Below, in pieces: positions 34,116 to 42,093 of a DNA stretch of 64,000 nt. The position numbers and the translations under genes were made by a program. The first letter of the stretch is position 1, and every line of letters begins with the position of its first letter. The stretch is from NCBI RefSeq assembly GCF_048323675.1, contig NZ_JBLWFK010000003.1, forward strand, positions 124,001 to 188,000, read 5' to 3'. The stretch is from Mangrovimicrobium sp048323675. Lineage in GTDB: Bacteria; Pseudomonadota; Gammaproteobacteria; Pseudomonadales; Halieaceae. Under the pieces are notes generated by a model. It was not told the origin of the DNA. It searched no databases and saw only the letters and a list, made by a program, of their open reading frames with translations.

Positions 34116-36503
34116 TCAATCAAAATTGACGACCAGATCAATACCGTAACTGCGCTCCTCCTGGAAATCCCCTGCAGGAAACGCGCCGTAGTTTACGTAG
34201 TAGGTAACTTCGTCGTTATCGGTGAGATTGCGACCCCACAGGGAAATCTCGCCGGACAGGTGATCGCCAATGGCCACCTGCTTGAGGGAAACCCTGGCAT
34301 TGACAATCCACGACGCCGGACTGAACTCCACGACACCAAACGGGGTAGCCTCGGCCCTGCCCGGGTTGGGATCCATCCGGATGTCATCCCGCCAGATTCC
34401 GGTAATACCGAAATTCAGGTAGGCGGAGTCAAACAGCGGGTTGGTCTCGTAACTGGCTGAAAGATTACCATTCCATTCCGGGGCGAATATGGGCAGGTAA
34501 TCCGAATTGGGGAACGCATTGGGACCCGCCGCGGAAGCACTGGCTGCAAGCAGATAGGACACATCGGTAAATTTCGTGTCCTGGTACCCTAGCGTCGCCG
34601 AGAGCGTCAGTCCTTCCAGCGGCAGCGCAGTGACCTCCAGTTCCACACCCTGGGCCGCCTCGGTGCCACCATCAATGACCAGCACAGCGATGTCCTCCAT
34701 ACCCTCGACAGCACTGCCGGTTTGCGGCTGCTGCAGGTGCTCGTAGGTTACATCGAAGAGGGCCAGGTTGGTGCGAAGCCGGCCATTATAGAAATCCGCC
34801 TTGGCGCCGATCTCCCAGGATTCAGCTTCCTCCGGCTCAAATGCAAGCCCCGCAACCGATCCTCCGGAAACGAAGGCGGTGGAATACTTTGCGTAAGCCA
34901 TGACCGCATCAGTAAACTGGTAATTGACGCCCAACAGGTAGCTCATGTTGTCGTCACTATACTCAAAATCCTGGAAGGCCAGGTTGCTTTGGGCATCGCC
35001 CAGCACGTAACTACCGGACTTTTCGTCATTGGTATAACGCAGGCCCGCGATCAGATCGAATTTATCCGTGATATGAAATTCAGCCTGTGCGTAGGCGGCG
35101 TAGGACTTGGCGTCATTCAGTGAGCGACTGTCATTACCGGCAGGGACGACATAACCTGGCATGAAACCAAAAATGATACTGTTCGTAGAACCAGCAGGTC
35201 CGCCACCCACCGTATCCTGCTCGAAGTAAAGTAGACCGGAAGTCAAGGTAGCGAACTCCGCATCGTAATTCAGCTGCAACTCGTTACTCCACTGGTCTCC
35301 GGTGGAATTGTTCTGCGAACACACATAGCACATCGTTGTCTCTGCCGGCAGGCCCACTGCCGGCCCGATGATCCCACCGAGCTCCCATCCACTGGAGGCG
35401 GTAAGATCCGCGGGGGCGAATACTTTGTATTTGCGATAGGCAAGGGTATTTTTCAACTGCAGGCTGTCGTTCACTTCCCACAATGCGGTCAGGTTGTGCC
35501 CCTGCACTTCCTGGTCACGATTCGTCGTGAAGGCATTATTGACCTTGTCAGGACGGGTGGTCTTTCCATTCCAGAACAGGTCGGGATTGGCCAGCGCCAG
35601 AAACTTGATAAATGCCGCACCGTCGGGAGGCAGAGTACCGGTGTAATAATCGCTGAGGATAGCAGCGCCGCGAGGGCTGCCCTCATCTGTACTGTAATCG
35701 TACTTGTAGCTCAGGGAAAAGTTGTCAGTGGGCTCCCAAAGAGCCGAGAGAAAGAAGCTTTCGGTATCTACCGCACCGAGAGTTTCCGAGGACTTCAACC
35801 GCCCCTTGCCGAACGCCGTCCTGTCCCAGGTAACCCCGGCACCCAGGTTGTTGATATCGCCGTCCTGCTCTTCAACCGCGTAGGTCATATACGCGCTGAA
35901 ATTTCCGATCTCCGGCAAGTCCAGGGTAGTTTCCGAGCGGTAGTAATCCCTGCTGCCAAAACTCAGCTTCTGGCGAAAACCGGCCTGACCGTCCGGTTCC
36001 CGGGTGGCAATGCTGACGGCACCACCAGTAGCATTTCTGCCAAACAGCGTTCCCTGGGGGCCGCGCAGGACCTCGAGACGTTCAATATCCGAGAGCTGGA
36101 AAATCGACCCTGTGGATGAACCGATGTACACCCCATCCAGGTAGATGGAAATCTGCTTGTCGGATCCCGGCACGACACCGTAACTGGTGATACCCCGCAT
36201 GGTGAAACCGGGCGTATTTACCCCCCCTGTCGTCGGACGGACGGTCAGGTTTGGAGCCAAACCGGAAAGGTCACTCACATCGATGACATTGTTGACCTCC
36301 AGAGCCTGCTGGGTCAGCGCGGTTACAGCGATCGGGACGTCCTGCAGGCTCTGTTCACGCTTCTGTGCTGTAACGATGACCTCCTCCAACGCTACAGCAC
36401 GGGACTGGGCAACCGCATCCTGAACCTGCATCCCGGCGACAATAGCAGACGCCAACAGGATGTTTACGCGCAGGGACGATTTCTTCACGTTGTTTATGGA
36501 CAT
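34116..36503 (-). CDS. TonB-dependent outer-membrane receptor (paralogue A)
   Basis: A 795-residue receptor: signal peptide (LRVNILLASAIVAGMQVQDAVAQS), TonB-box region LEEVIVTAQKREQ, plug domain with RGPQGTLFGRNATGGAVSIATREP near 160, and a barrel ending YGIDLVVNFD. It has the same length as the receptor at 60.4-62.8 kb and close sequence along the whole protein, including a CYVCSQ cysteine pair that reads CYACSQ there. A promoter with the perfect TGAGTATACTCA palindrome lies 228 bases upstream, so it should be co-regulated with the mutase genes and take up their substrate. It ends in a rho-independent terminator. Confidence 0.93.
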   Translation of the reverse strand: MSINNVKKSSLRVNILLASAIVAGMQVQDAVAQSRAVALEEVIVTAQKREQSLQDVPIAVTALTQQALEVNNVIDVSDLSGLAPNLTVRPTTGGVNTPGFTMRGITSYGVVPGSDKQISIYLDGVYIGSSTGSIFQLSDIERLEVLRGPQGTLFGRNATGGAVSIATREPDGQAGFRQKLSFGSRDYYRSETTLDLPEIGNFSAYMTYAVEEQDGDINNLGAGVTWDRTAFGKGRLKSSETLGAVDTESFFLSALWEPTDNFSLSYKYDYSTDEGSPRGAAILSDYYTGTLPPDGAAFIKFLALANPDLFWNGKTTRPDKVNNAFTTNRDQEVQGHNLTALWEVNDSLQLKNTLAYRKYKVFAPADLTASSGWELGGIIGPAVGLPAETTMCYVCSQNNSTGDQWSNELQLNYDAEFATLTSGLLYFEQDTVGGGPAGSTNSIIFGFMPGYVVPAGNDSRSLNDAKSYAAYAQAEFHITDKFDLIAGLRYTNDEKSGSYVLGDAQSNLAFQDFEYSDDNMSYLLGVNYQFTDAVMAYAKYSTAFVSGGSVAGLAFEPEEAESWEIGAKADFYNGRLRTNLALFDVTYEHLQQPQTGSAVEGMEDIAVLVIDGGTEAAQGVELEVTALPLEGLTLSATLGYQDTKFTDVSYLLAASASAAGPNAFPNSDYLPIFAPEWNGNLSASYETNPLFDSAYLNFGITGIWRDDIRMDPNPGRAEATPFGVVEFSPASWIVNARVSLKQVAIGDHLSGEISLWGRNLTDNDEVTYYVNYGAFPAGDFQEERSYGIDLVVNFD

Positions 36504-36906
36504 TGCCTACTTCTCCAATACATCTAATTGTTTTATTAGTCCGCTAGAGAGCACGAGGCCATCCGCCGGAAACCGTCATCAACATGACGGCAGCAACCTG
36601 CCTGCTGTCGCAAAACAGTCCTGAAACTTCGAAGGCCATACCATTCCAGTACCCAAGCTGCTTTGTTAGATCGCGTTAGATGCAGCAGGGATGGCGCCGT
36701 TGTGAACCGGGTCGAAGCGACTTACTTGCTGAGTATACTCACTTGTTTTACAATCGCAAGCCCTGCATGTAACAAGTTGACGTCACAACCTCCAGGTGCG
36801 GTATGAGAGCAAATCTGCACTTGGCCGGAAGGACAGGGCACACTTTGGTACAAATATGGTATAGATTTGGCCGCAGCAATCCGGCATTCACGATGCCTGC
36901 AATCCC
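36504..36906. promoter_or_regulatory. 403-base divergent control region, TonB receptor / FAD dehydrogenase
   Basis: No gene is seen. It holds the MarR-type palindrome at 36730-36741, a TTTTATTAGTCC half-box at about 36531 near the receptor start, and a possible rightward extended -10 (TGGTATAGA) at 36857-36865 before the FAD dehydrogenase. The remaining sequence has no recognised repeat. Confidence 0.45.
36730..36759 (-). promoter_or_regulatory. Promoter with perfect TGAGTATACTCA operator, TonB receptor
   Basis: TGAGTATACTCA at 36730-36741 is a perfect 12-base palindrome. The leftward -10 is TATACT (36732-36737) with TTGCGA at 36754-36759 as -35, spacer 16. As a palindrome it may also influence the rightward FAD dehydrogenase gene. 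Confidence 0.65.
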
Positions 36907-38376
36907 ATGGAGAAAATGATGCGTTTCCCTGCAGTGCCTCCCCCCCTCCTTGAACGCCCGACAGAGGCGGACATTGCGTTTCTTACGGCCATAGTGGGCG
37001 AGAAGCATGGGCTGCGGGGGAAGCTCGAACAGGCCCCCTACCTCACTGAATTGCGCGGACAGAAAACTGGACACTCGCCCCTGGTATTGAGGCCCCGGGA
37101 TACCGGGGAAGTGGCGCAAATTCTGCACTATGCCAATCAACGCAAACTGGGCATCGTCCCCCAGGGGGGAAATTCGGGACTGGTTTACGGCCAGGTGCCG
37201 GATGACAGCGGCGACAACATCGTTATCAACCTTGGCCGTCTCAACCAGGTCCGGGAGATCGATACACAGGGCAATACCGTAACGCTCGGAGCGGGCGTAA
37301 TACTTGAGAACCTGCAACAACTTGCGTTCGAGCACGACCGCTTTTTCCCGCTTTCACTGGGCGCCGAAGGCAGTTGCCAGATTGGCGGCAATATTGCCAC
37401 CAATGCCGGCGGAACCGCTGTGCTTGCCTACGGCAATATGCGTGAACTGGTGCTCGGTGTTGAAGTAGTGCTTGCCAACGGTGATATCTGGAACGGCCTG
37501 AGAACCCTGCGCAAGGACAACACCGGATACGACCTCAAACAACTCTTTATCGGCTCAGAGGGAACCCTCGGCATCGTTACCGCGGCGGTCGTTAAACTGT
37601 TCCCGCGGCCCCGGTCCCGGGCCACGGCATTGCTCGCCCTCGAATCTCCCGCAACAGCCCTGGCAGTCATGCACACGATCACCGCGTCGACCGGAGGACA
37701 GCTCACCGCCTTTGAACTGATACCTCGCATTGGCATTGATTTTGTTGTGCGCCACTCAGCAGATGCCCGCGATCCCTTTGACCGGGCCTACCCCTGGTAC
37801 GCACTGATAGAAGTTTCCAGCGGTGCCGAAGGCGATAGTGACGAAGACCCGCTGACCGACAGCCTGACCGGGGCTTTTCAGCAAGGCTTGCTCAAGGATG
37901 CAGCGATTGCCGGTTCGATTGCCCAGGCGCAACAGTTCTGGCATCTGCGTCATGCTATCGTCGAGTGCCAGCGTCACGAGGGAAAATACATGAAATTTGA
38001 TCTCTCGATCCCGATTCAGTTGATCCCTGACTTCCTGCAACAGACAGCAGATACGATAACGACCCTGATACCGGGCTCCAGACCATTACTGTTTGGCCAC
38101 CTCGGGGATGGCAACATCCACTACCATATCAGTCAGCCACCTGCTGAAGATGGCACCTCATTTCTCGCGCGCTCTGCGGAAGTCGAGAAGATTATCGAGG
38201 ACTCGGTCAGTGAACTAGGCGGCTCGATGTCGGCAGAACATGGAATTGGCGCCATGAAGGCCGCCAGGCTACCCGACTGGAAATCACCGCTGGAACTCGA
38301 AATGATGCGCGGATTGAAATCCGCCCTGGACCCGAACTGGATACTGAACCCCGGCAAGCTACTCTTGCGCAGTTGA
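36907..38376 (+). CDS. FAD-linked 2-hydroxyacid dehydrogenase (GlcD/D2HGDH type)
   Basis: A 489-residue flavoprotein of the VAO/PCMH family. The PP-loop and FAD-binding region read VPQGGNSGLVYGQ near residue 92, LGAEGSCQIGGNIATNAGG near 150 and NTGYDLKQLFIGSEGTLGI near 205-225. The C-terminal cap has FGHLGDGNIHYHI near 400 with metal-binding histidines and EHGIGAMKAARLP near 443. The family oxidises D-2-hydroxyacids such as D-lactate, glycolate or D-2-hydroxyglutarate to 2-oxoacids. Two ATG codons lie close at the start (36907 and 36919). Its product type suits the ThDP decarboxylase encoded 3 kb downstream. It is divergent from the TonB receptor and probably in the MarR regulon. Confidence 0.9.
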   Translation: MEKMMRFPAVPPPLLERPTEADIAFLTAIVGEKHGLRGKLEQAPYLTELRGQKTGHSPLVLRPRDTGEVAQILHYANQRKLGIVPQGGNSGLVYGQVPDDSGDNIVINLGRLNQVREIDTQGNTVTLGAGVILENLQQLAFEHDRFFPLSLGAEGSCQIGGNIATNAGGTAVLAYGNMRELVLGVEVVLANGDIWNGLRTLRKDNTGYDLKQLFIGSEGTLGIVTAAVVKLFPRPRSRATALLALESPATALAVMHTITASTGGQLTAFELIPRIGIDFVVRHSADARDPFDRAYPWYALIEVSSGAEGDSDEDPLTDSLTGAFQQGLLKDAAIAGSIAQAQQFWHLRHAIVECQRHEGKYMKFDLSIPIQLIPDFLQQTADTITTLIPGSRPLLFGHLGDGNIHYHISQPPAEDGTSFLARSAEVEKIIEDSVSELGGSMSAEHGIGAMKAARLPDWKSPLELEMMRGLKSALDPNWILNPGKLLLRS

Positions 38377-38421
38377 CCATCCTCCGGCCATTCGCCCTAT
38401 GGCCAAGTCGTGAATAAAAGT

Positions 38422-38904
38422 TCAGGAAAGCTTCTTGTTGCCACGCTGCCAGGGACCGGAAATTTCATCTGAACCGATGTTTTCATGGAACACCAGGATT
38501 TTTTCCAGCGATGCCAGGAATCTATCCCGCTCAGCGGGGGCAAGTGGAGACAACAGGAAATTTTGCGCTGCCTCAATCTTTCCACTGACGCGCTTCAACA
38601 ACTGCCTGCCCTGGCGGGTAATATTCACGACCCGGGAACGGCGATCCATCTCGCTTACCTCCCGGGAAAGCAGGCCGCGCTTTTCCAGACGCTTTACTAC
38701 ATCGCCGGTCGTCGAGGCATCCAGGAATGCCAGTGAAGCGATAGTGCTCTGGTCCAGATCCTTATTCGCCGCTGCGGTTTTGAGAATCGTATGTTGAATC
38801 GGCGTTAGCTCCTCGGATTCAAGGCTGGAATGAAAAATAGAAACCGATACCTGCTGTAAAACCCGGATCATGAATCCGGGCGCCAAATCAATCTTGTTAT
38901 CCAC
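38422..38904 (-). CDS. MarR-family transcriptional regulator
   Basis: The start chosen is GTG at 38904, since AGAAGGATTTTCGTTA precedes it and the product then begins as MarR proteins do (VDNKIDLAPGFMIRVLQQ); a GTG at 38964 would add 20 residues. The 160-residue protein has a winged helix: LTPIQHTILKTAAANKDLDQSTIASLAFLDASTTGDVVKRLEKRGLLSRE with the wing DRRSRVVNITRQGRQLL, and dimer helices at both ends. Such proteins bind 12-20-base palindromes and release them with a phenolic, CoA or acidic ligand. Four TGAGTATACTCA-like palindromes within 11 kb, one in its own upstream gap, make it the best candidate for their regulator. Confidence 0.87.
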   Translation of the reverse strand: MDNKIDLAPGFMIRVLQQVSVSIFHSSLESEELTPIQHTILKTAAANKDLDQSTIASLAFLDASTTGDVVKRLEKRGLLSREVSEMDRRSRVVNITRQGRQLLKRVSGKIEAAQNFLLSPLAPAERDRFLASLEKILVFHENIGSDEISGPWQRGNKKLS

Positions 38905-39057
38905 TAACGAAAATCCTTCTGTTTTAGGCGTTTCCTCACACCATCCATGAGGATGGTCACGCACCGGAAATATTGAGCAGACCTTATCGCGGATTCACAT
39001 AATACCGCTGTTACCGAAGGGACTCTAGAATTATCCCGACGGAGCAAGAACCGCCTG

Positions 39058-39089
39058 TTGAACTCACTGCAATATATTGAGTATACTTA
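39058..39089 (+). promoter_or_regulatory. Promoter with MarR-type operator, thiolase-ThDP-mutase operon
   Basis: TTGAAC at 39058-39063, spacer of 18, and TATACT at 39082-39087 form a rightward promoter. The palindrome TGAGTATACTTA (39078-39089) covers its -10. The thiolase ATG is 35 bases further on. The MarR gene lies on the other side. Confidence 0.65.
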
Positions 39090-39122
39090 TCGTATAGAAG
39101 AATTACGCTGCATGAGCCCCAA

Positions 39123-40355
39123 ATGAAAGGAACCTACATCGTTGGCACTGGCGCTACCGCCCTTGGGAAATTCCCCGGCCAGTCGGTCAAGGACCTTACC
39201 CGTTCAGCCGTATTTTCCGCACTGGATGATGCCGGCCTGCAGATCGGCGATATTGAGGCTGCCTGGTTTTCCAACACGCGACAGGGCCTGCTCGAAGGCC
39301 AGAATGGCATTCGCGGACAATGCGCGCTGCGTTCTATGGGTTTTGCAGGCATACCCATTGTCAATATTGAAAACGCCTGCGCCAGCGGGAGCACCGCCCT
39401 GCGCGAAGCCCTGGCGCACATCCGCGCTGGAATGTGCGATGTCGCCCTGGTGACAGGCGCGGAGAAAATGTTTTATCCGGAGAAACGCGAGGCCATGTTC
39501 AAAGCGTTCATGGGCGGAACTGACATCCATCAACTGGAACAACTCCGACGGGAAATCCACGCGCCTCAACATACGGATTCAGGAAGCGTGAATGTAACCA
39601 CCCGCAGTATTTTTATGGACATCTACGCGTATACGGCACGTCTTCACATGCAGCAGTTCGGTACAACCGAGAGGCAGATAGCCCACGCGGCCGCCAAGAA
39701 CCACTTCCATTCCACGTTCAATCCCCTGTCCCAGTACCAGACAGACATGAGTGTAGACCAGGTACTCGCCGACAAGCTTATCTGTCCTCCCCTGACTCGG
39801 GCCATGTGCGCACCGATCAGTGATGGCGCTGCAGCTGTCATTTTGTGCAGCGACGCCGTGCTCGACAAGCTGGGATTGCGCAAACGCTCGATCAGGGTGG
39901 CCGGTCTGTCACTGAAGAGCGGAACGCAGCGCCCGCTGGAGGATTTCAACCGGCATATTGGCCGTTTTGCCGCCAATGAGGCCTATCAGGAGGCTTCGAT
40001 TGGCCCTGAGGAAGTCAGTGTTGCAGAAGTACATGACGCGTGCGCCTTTGCCGAAATACTGCAGATTGAGAACCTGGGGTTCTGCGCGCCTGGGCGCGGC
40101 GGTGAACTGACAGAGCAAGGCGAAACTACACTGGGCGGACGTATACCGGTTAACCCTTCGGGCGGGCTGGTTTCCAAAGGTCATCCGGTGGGTGCCACCG
40201 GCATTCTTCAATGGTTCGAACTGGTAACACAGTTGCGTGGCGAAGCGGGCAGGCGCCAGGTGGCGAACGCCCGGGTAGCGGTCGCAGAAAACGGCGGTGG
40301 TTTCTGGGGTGTCGAAGAAGCGGTGACGACAGTCTCTGTTCTAGTCAGGGATTGA
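39123..40355 (+). CDS. Thiolase-fold acyltransferase (SCP-x/lipid-transfer type)
   Basis: A 410-residue thiolase-family protein. The nucleophile is Cys86 in ENACASGSTAL, His304 lies in VAEVHDACAF and His354 in GHPVGATGILQ, all as in SCP-x thiolases. The C-terminal cysteine that acts as acid/base in classical thiolases (CxGxGxG) is not seen: the segment reads VAENGGGFWG. SCP-x-type enzymes can cleave 2-methyl-branched 3-oxoacyl-CoA. Unlike the two Ltp2-like proteins of this window it keeps the HDA histidine and has no DUF35 neighbour. First gene of the operon with the ThDP enzyme and the mutase. Confidence 0.88.
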   Translation: MKGTYIVGTGATALGKFPGQSVKDLTRSAVFSALDDAGLQIGDIEAAWFSNTRQGLLEGQNGIRGQCALRSMGFAGIPIVNIENACASGSTALREALAHIRAGMCDVALVTGAEKMFYPEKREAMFKAFMGGTDIHQLEQLRREIHAPQHTDSGSVNVTTRSIFMDIYAYTARLHMQQFGTTERQIAHAAAKNHFHSTFNPLSQYQTDMSVDQVLADKLICPPLTRAMCAPISDGAAAVILCSDAVLDKLGLRKRSIRVAGLSLKSGTQRPLEDFNRHIGRFAANEAYQEASIGPEEVSVAEVHDACAFAEILQIENLGFCAPGRGGELTEQGETTLGGRIPVNPSGGLVSKGHPVGATGILQWFELVTQLRGEAGRRQVANARVAVAENGGGFWGVEEAVTTVSVLVRD

Positions 40356-40388
40356 TGATTCCAAGCAAGCAGTACGAGTACGATAACT

Positions 40389-42059
40389 ATGACCATTGGA
40401 TTGAGCACCGGTAAATCAGCCTTTCTCCAGATATTGAAAGAAGAAGGCATCGAGTATCTTTTCGGCAACCCGGGAACTACAGAGTTGCCGATCATGAGCG
40501 CGCTGGCAGACCATCCGGATTTGCACTATGTATTGGGCATGCACGAAAGCGTCGTCCTCGCCATGGCCGACGGTTTCTCGCGCTCCTCCGGCAAACTGGT
40601 AGCCTGTAATGTCCATGTCACGCCTGGCCTTGGCAATGCCATGGGCTCGCTCTACAACGCCTGGTTCACCGGTACTCCGATGATTCTCACCGCCGGTCAG
40701 CTCGAGCAGGGTTACGGCCTGATGGAGCCCTTACTTCATGGCCCGATGCTGGAAATGGCGAGACCGGTGGTCAAATGGGCTGTAGAAGTCACCCGCCTCG
40801 AGGACCTGCCACGGATCTTGCGTCGCGCCGCCAAGGTTGCCACGACACCTCCCACAGGCCCGGTGTTTATCGCCCTTCCAGGAGACATCCTCAACGCCGA
40901 AGGTATGCTCGATCTCGGTCACCCCACCCGCATCGATACCCGGGTAAGGCCCTCCGCCCAGGCACTGGCCGAGCTTGCCAGCCGGATACTCCAGGCTGAG
41001 AATCCAGTCCTGGTCTGCGGCGATGAAGTAGTCAAAAGCGATGCGCTGGAAGAAGTAGCAAAACTCGCAGAAATACTCGGCTGTCCGAGCTACCAGTCCT
41101 CGGCGCCCTACGGTGCGCACTTTCTTTCCGGGCATCCCTGCTACATGGGCGGCATGAGTCGTTTGCAGGCAGAGGCCCATAGCATATTGCTACAGCACGA
41201 CCTGCTGATCGCCATCGGCGGGGACGTAATGCGCATGATGGTTTACACCGGTGCCGAGGCAATGCCAGAGTCGATGCAGATAGTCCAGGTCGGACTCTCG
41301 GACTGGGAGATTGGCAAGAATTATCCCACCAGTATCGGCATCAAGGCAGACGTCAGGGAAACCCTGCGGGAACTCAACCCGGTACTGCAGGAACTCGGCG
41401 GAAAGGCACTGCAGGAACGCGCCCGCCAATCACTGGAACAACTGCAGACGAACAACTGGACTGCCCGGCGCGAGTCACTGGTCCGGACAACCACGGAGAC
41501 TGCCGACAGCGGCACGATCTCCAGTGACTTCCTGTGCATGACGGTAGCCGACTGTATTCCCGAGGACGGTATCGTCATCCAGGAAGGACTGACCACAACT
41601 GTCAACCTGACCCGGTTCTATCCCTTCCTTGATCGCTACAGCTACCACGGACTGGCCTCCGGCGGCATCGGCTGGGGACTACCGGCCGCTGTCGGTGCGC
41701 AACTGGCAAATCCGGATCGGCCTGTAACGGCAGTGATTGGCGATGGTTCAGCCATGTATTCAGTCCAGGCACTGTGGACGGCGGCCCACAAGAACCTTCC
41801 CATCACTTTTGTCATCTGTAACAACAGCGGCTACAAAATCCTCAAGCAACGACTGGTGACGATGCAGCAAAGCGACCGTTTTATCGGTATGGACCTCGAT
41901 AATCCGGAAATCAACTGGGAGCGCCTGACCACTTCGCTGGGCGTCGGCTTTACCCGCGTTAGCGAGGCACAGGACCTGTTCCCGGTTCTCAATGAGCGAT
42001 GCCGGCGGCGCGACGGCGGCCCCACGCTGGTGGAAGTCATACTGGAAAAAAATCCCTGA
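40389..42059 (+). CDS. ThDP-dependent decarboxylase/lyase (benzoylformate-decarboxylase-like)
   Basis: A 556-residue three-domain ThDP enzyme. The cofactor-activating Glu is at 53 (GMHESVVLAMADGF), and His76 in CNVHVTPGLGNAMG matches the catalytic His of benzoylformate decarboxylase; FGNPGTTELP is also of that group. The ThDP-Mg site VIGDGSAMYS...NNSGYK lies near 450-480. Related families are acetolactate synthase, oxalyl-CoA decarboxylase and 2-hydroxyacyl-CoA lyase; the HVTPG motif favours a 2-oxoacid decarboxylase giving an aldehyde, but a lyase role is not excluded. It sits between the thiolase and the B12 mutase large subunit, with 33 bases on both sides. Confidence 0.87.
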   Translation: MTIGLSTGKSAFLQILKEEGIEYLFGNPGTTELPIMSALADHPDLHYVLGMHESVVLAMADGFSRSSGKLVACNVHVTPGLGNAMGSLYNAWFTGTPMILTAGQLEQGYGLMEPLLHGPMLEMARPVVKWAVEVTRLEDLPRILRRAAKVATTPPTGPVFIALPGDILNAEGMLDLGHPTRIDTRVRPSAQALAELASRILQAENPVLVCGDEVVKSDALEEVAKLAEILGCPSYQSSAPYGAHFLSGHPCYMGGMSRLQAEAHSILLQHDLLIAIGGDVMRMMVYTGAEAMPESMQIVQVGLSDWEIGKNYPTSIGIKADVRETLRELNPVLQELGGKALQERARQSLEQLQTNNWTARRESLVRTTTETADSGTISSDFLCMTVADCIPEDGIVIQEGLTTTVNLTRFYPFLDRYSYHGLASGGIGWGLPAAVGAQLANPDRPVTAVIGDGSAMYSVQALWTAAHKNLPITFVICNNSGYKILKQRLVTMQQSDRFIGMDLDNPEINWERLTTSLGVGFTRVSEAQDLFPVLNERCRRRDGGPTLVEVILEKNP

Positions 42060-42093
42060 ACCTCCACCATCGATGTGTTGATAGGAGTCTTAC

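Noticed and set aside
38386..38404. GGCCAT...ATGGCC hairpin after the FAD dehydrogenase
   Set aside because: The stem is only six base pairs, with no T run, so it is too weak to call a terminator.
38970..38989. TTGAGCAGACCTTATC near the MarR start as a fifth operator
   Set aside because: It shares the outer bases but has an altered and longer core, so it does not keep the palindrome.
40389..42059. Firm assignment as 2-hydroxyacyl-CoA lyase or oxalyl-CoA decarboxylase
   Set aside because: The His76 motif and the GNPGTTELP start fit benzoylformate-decarboxylase-like enzymes better.
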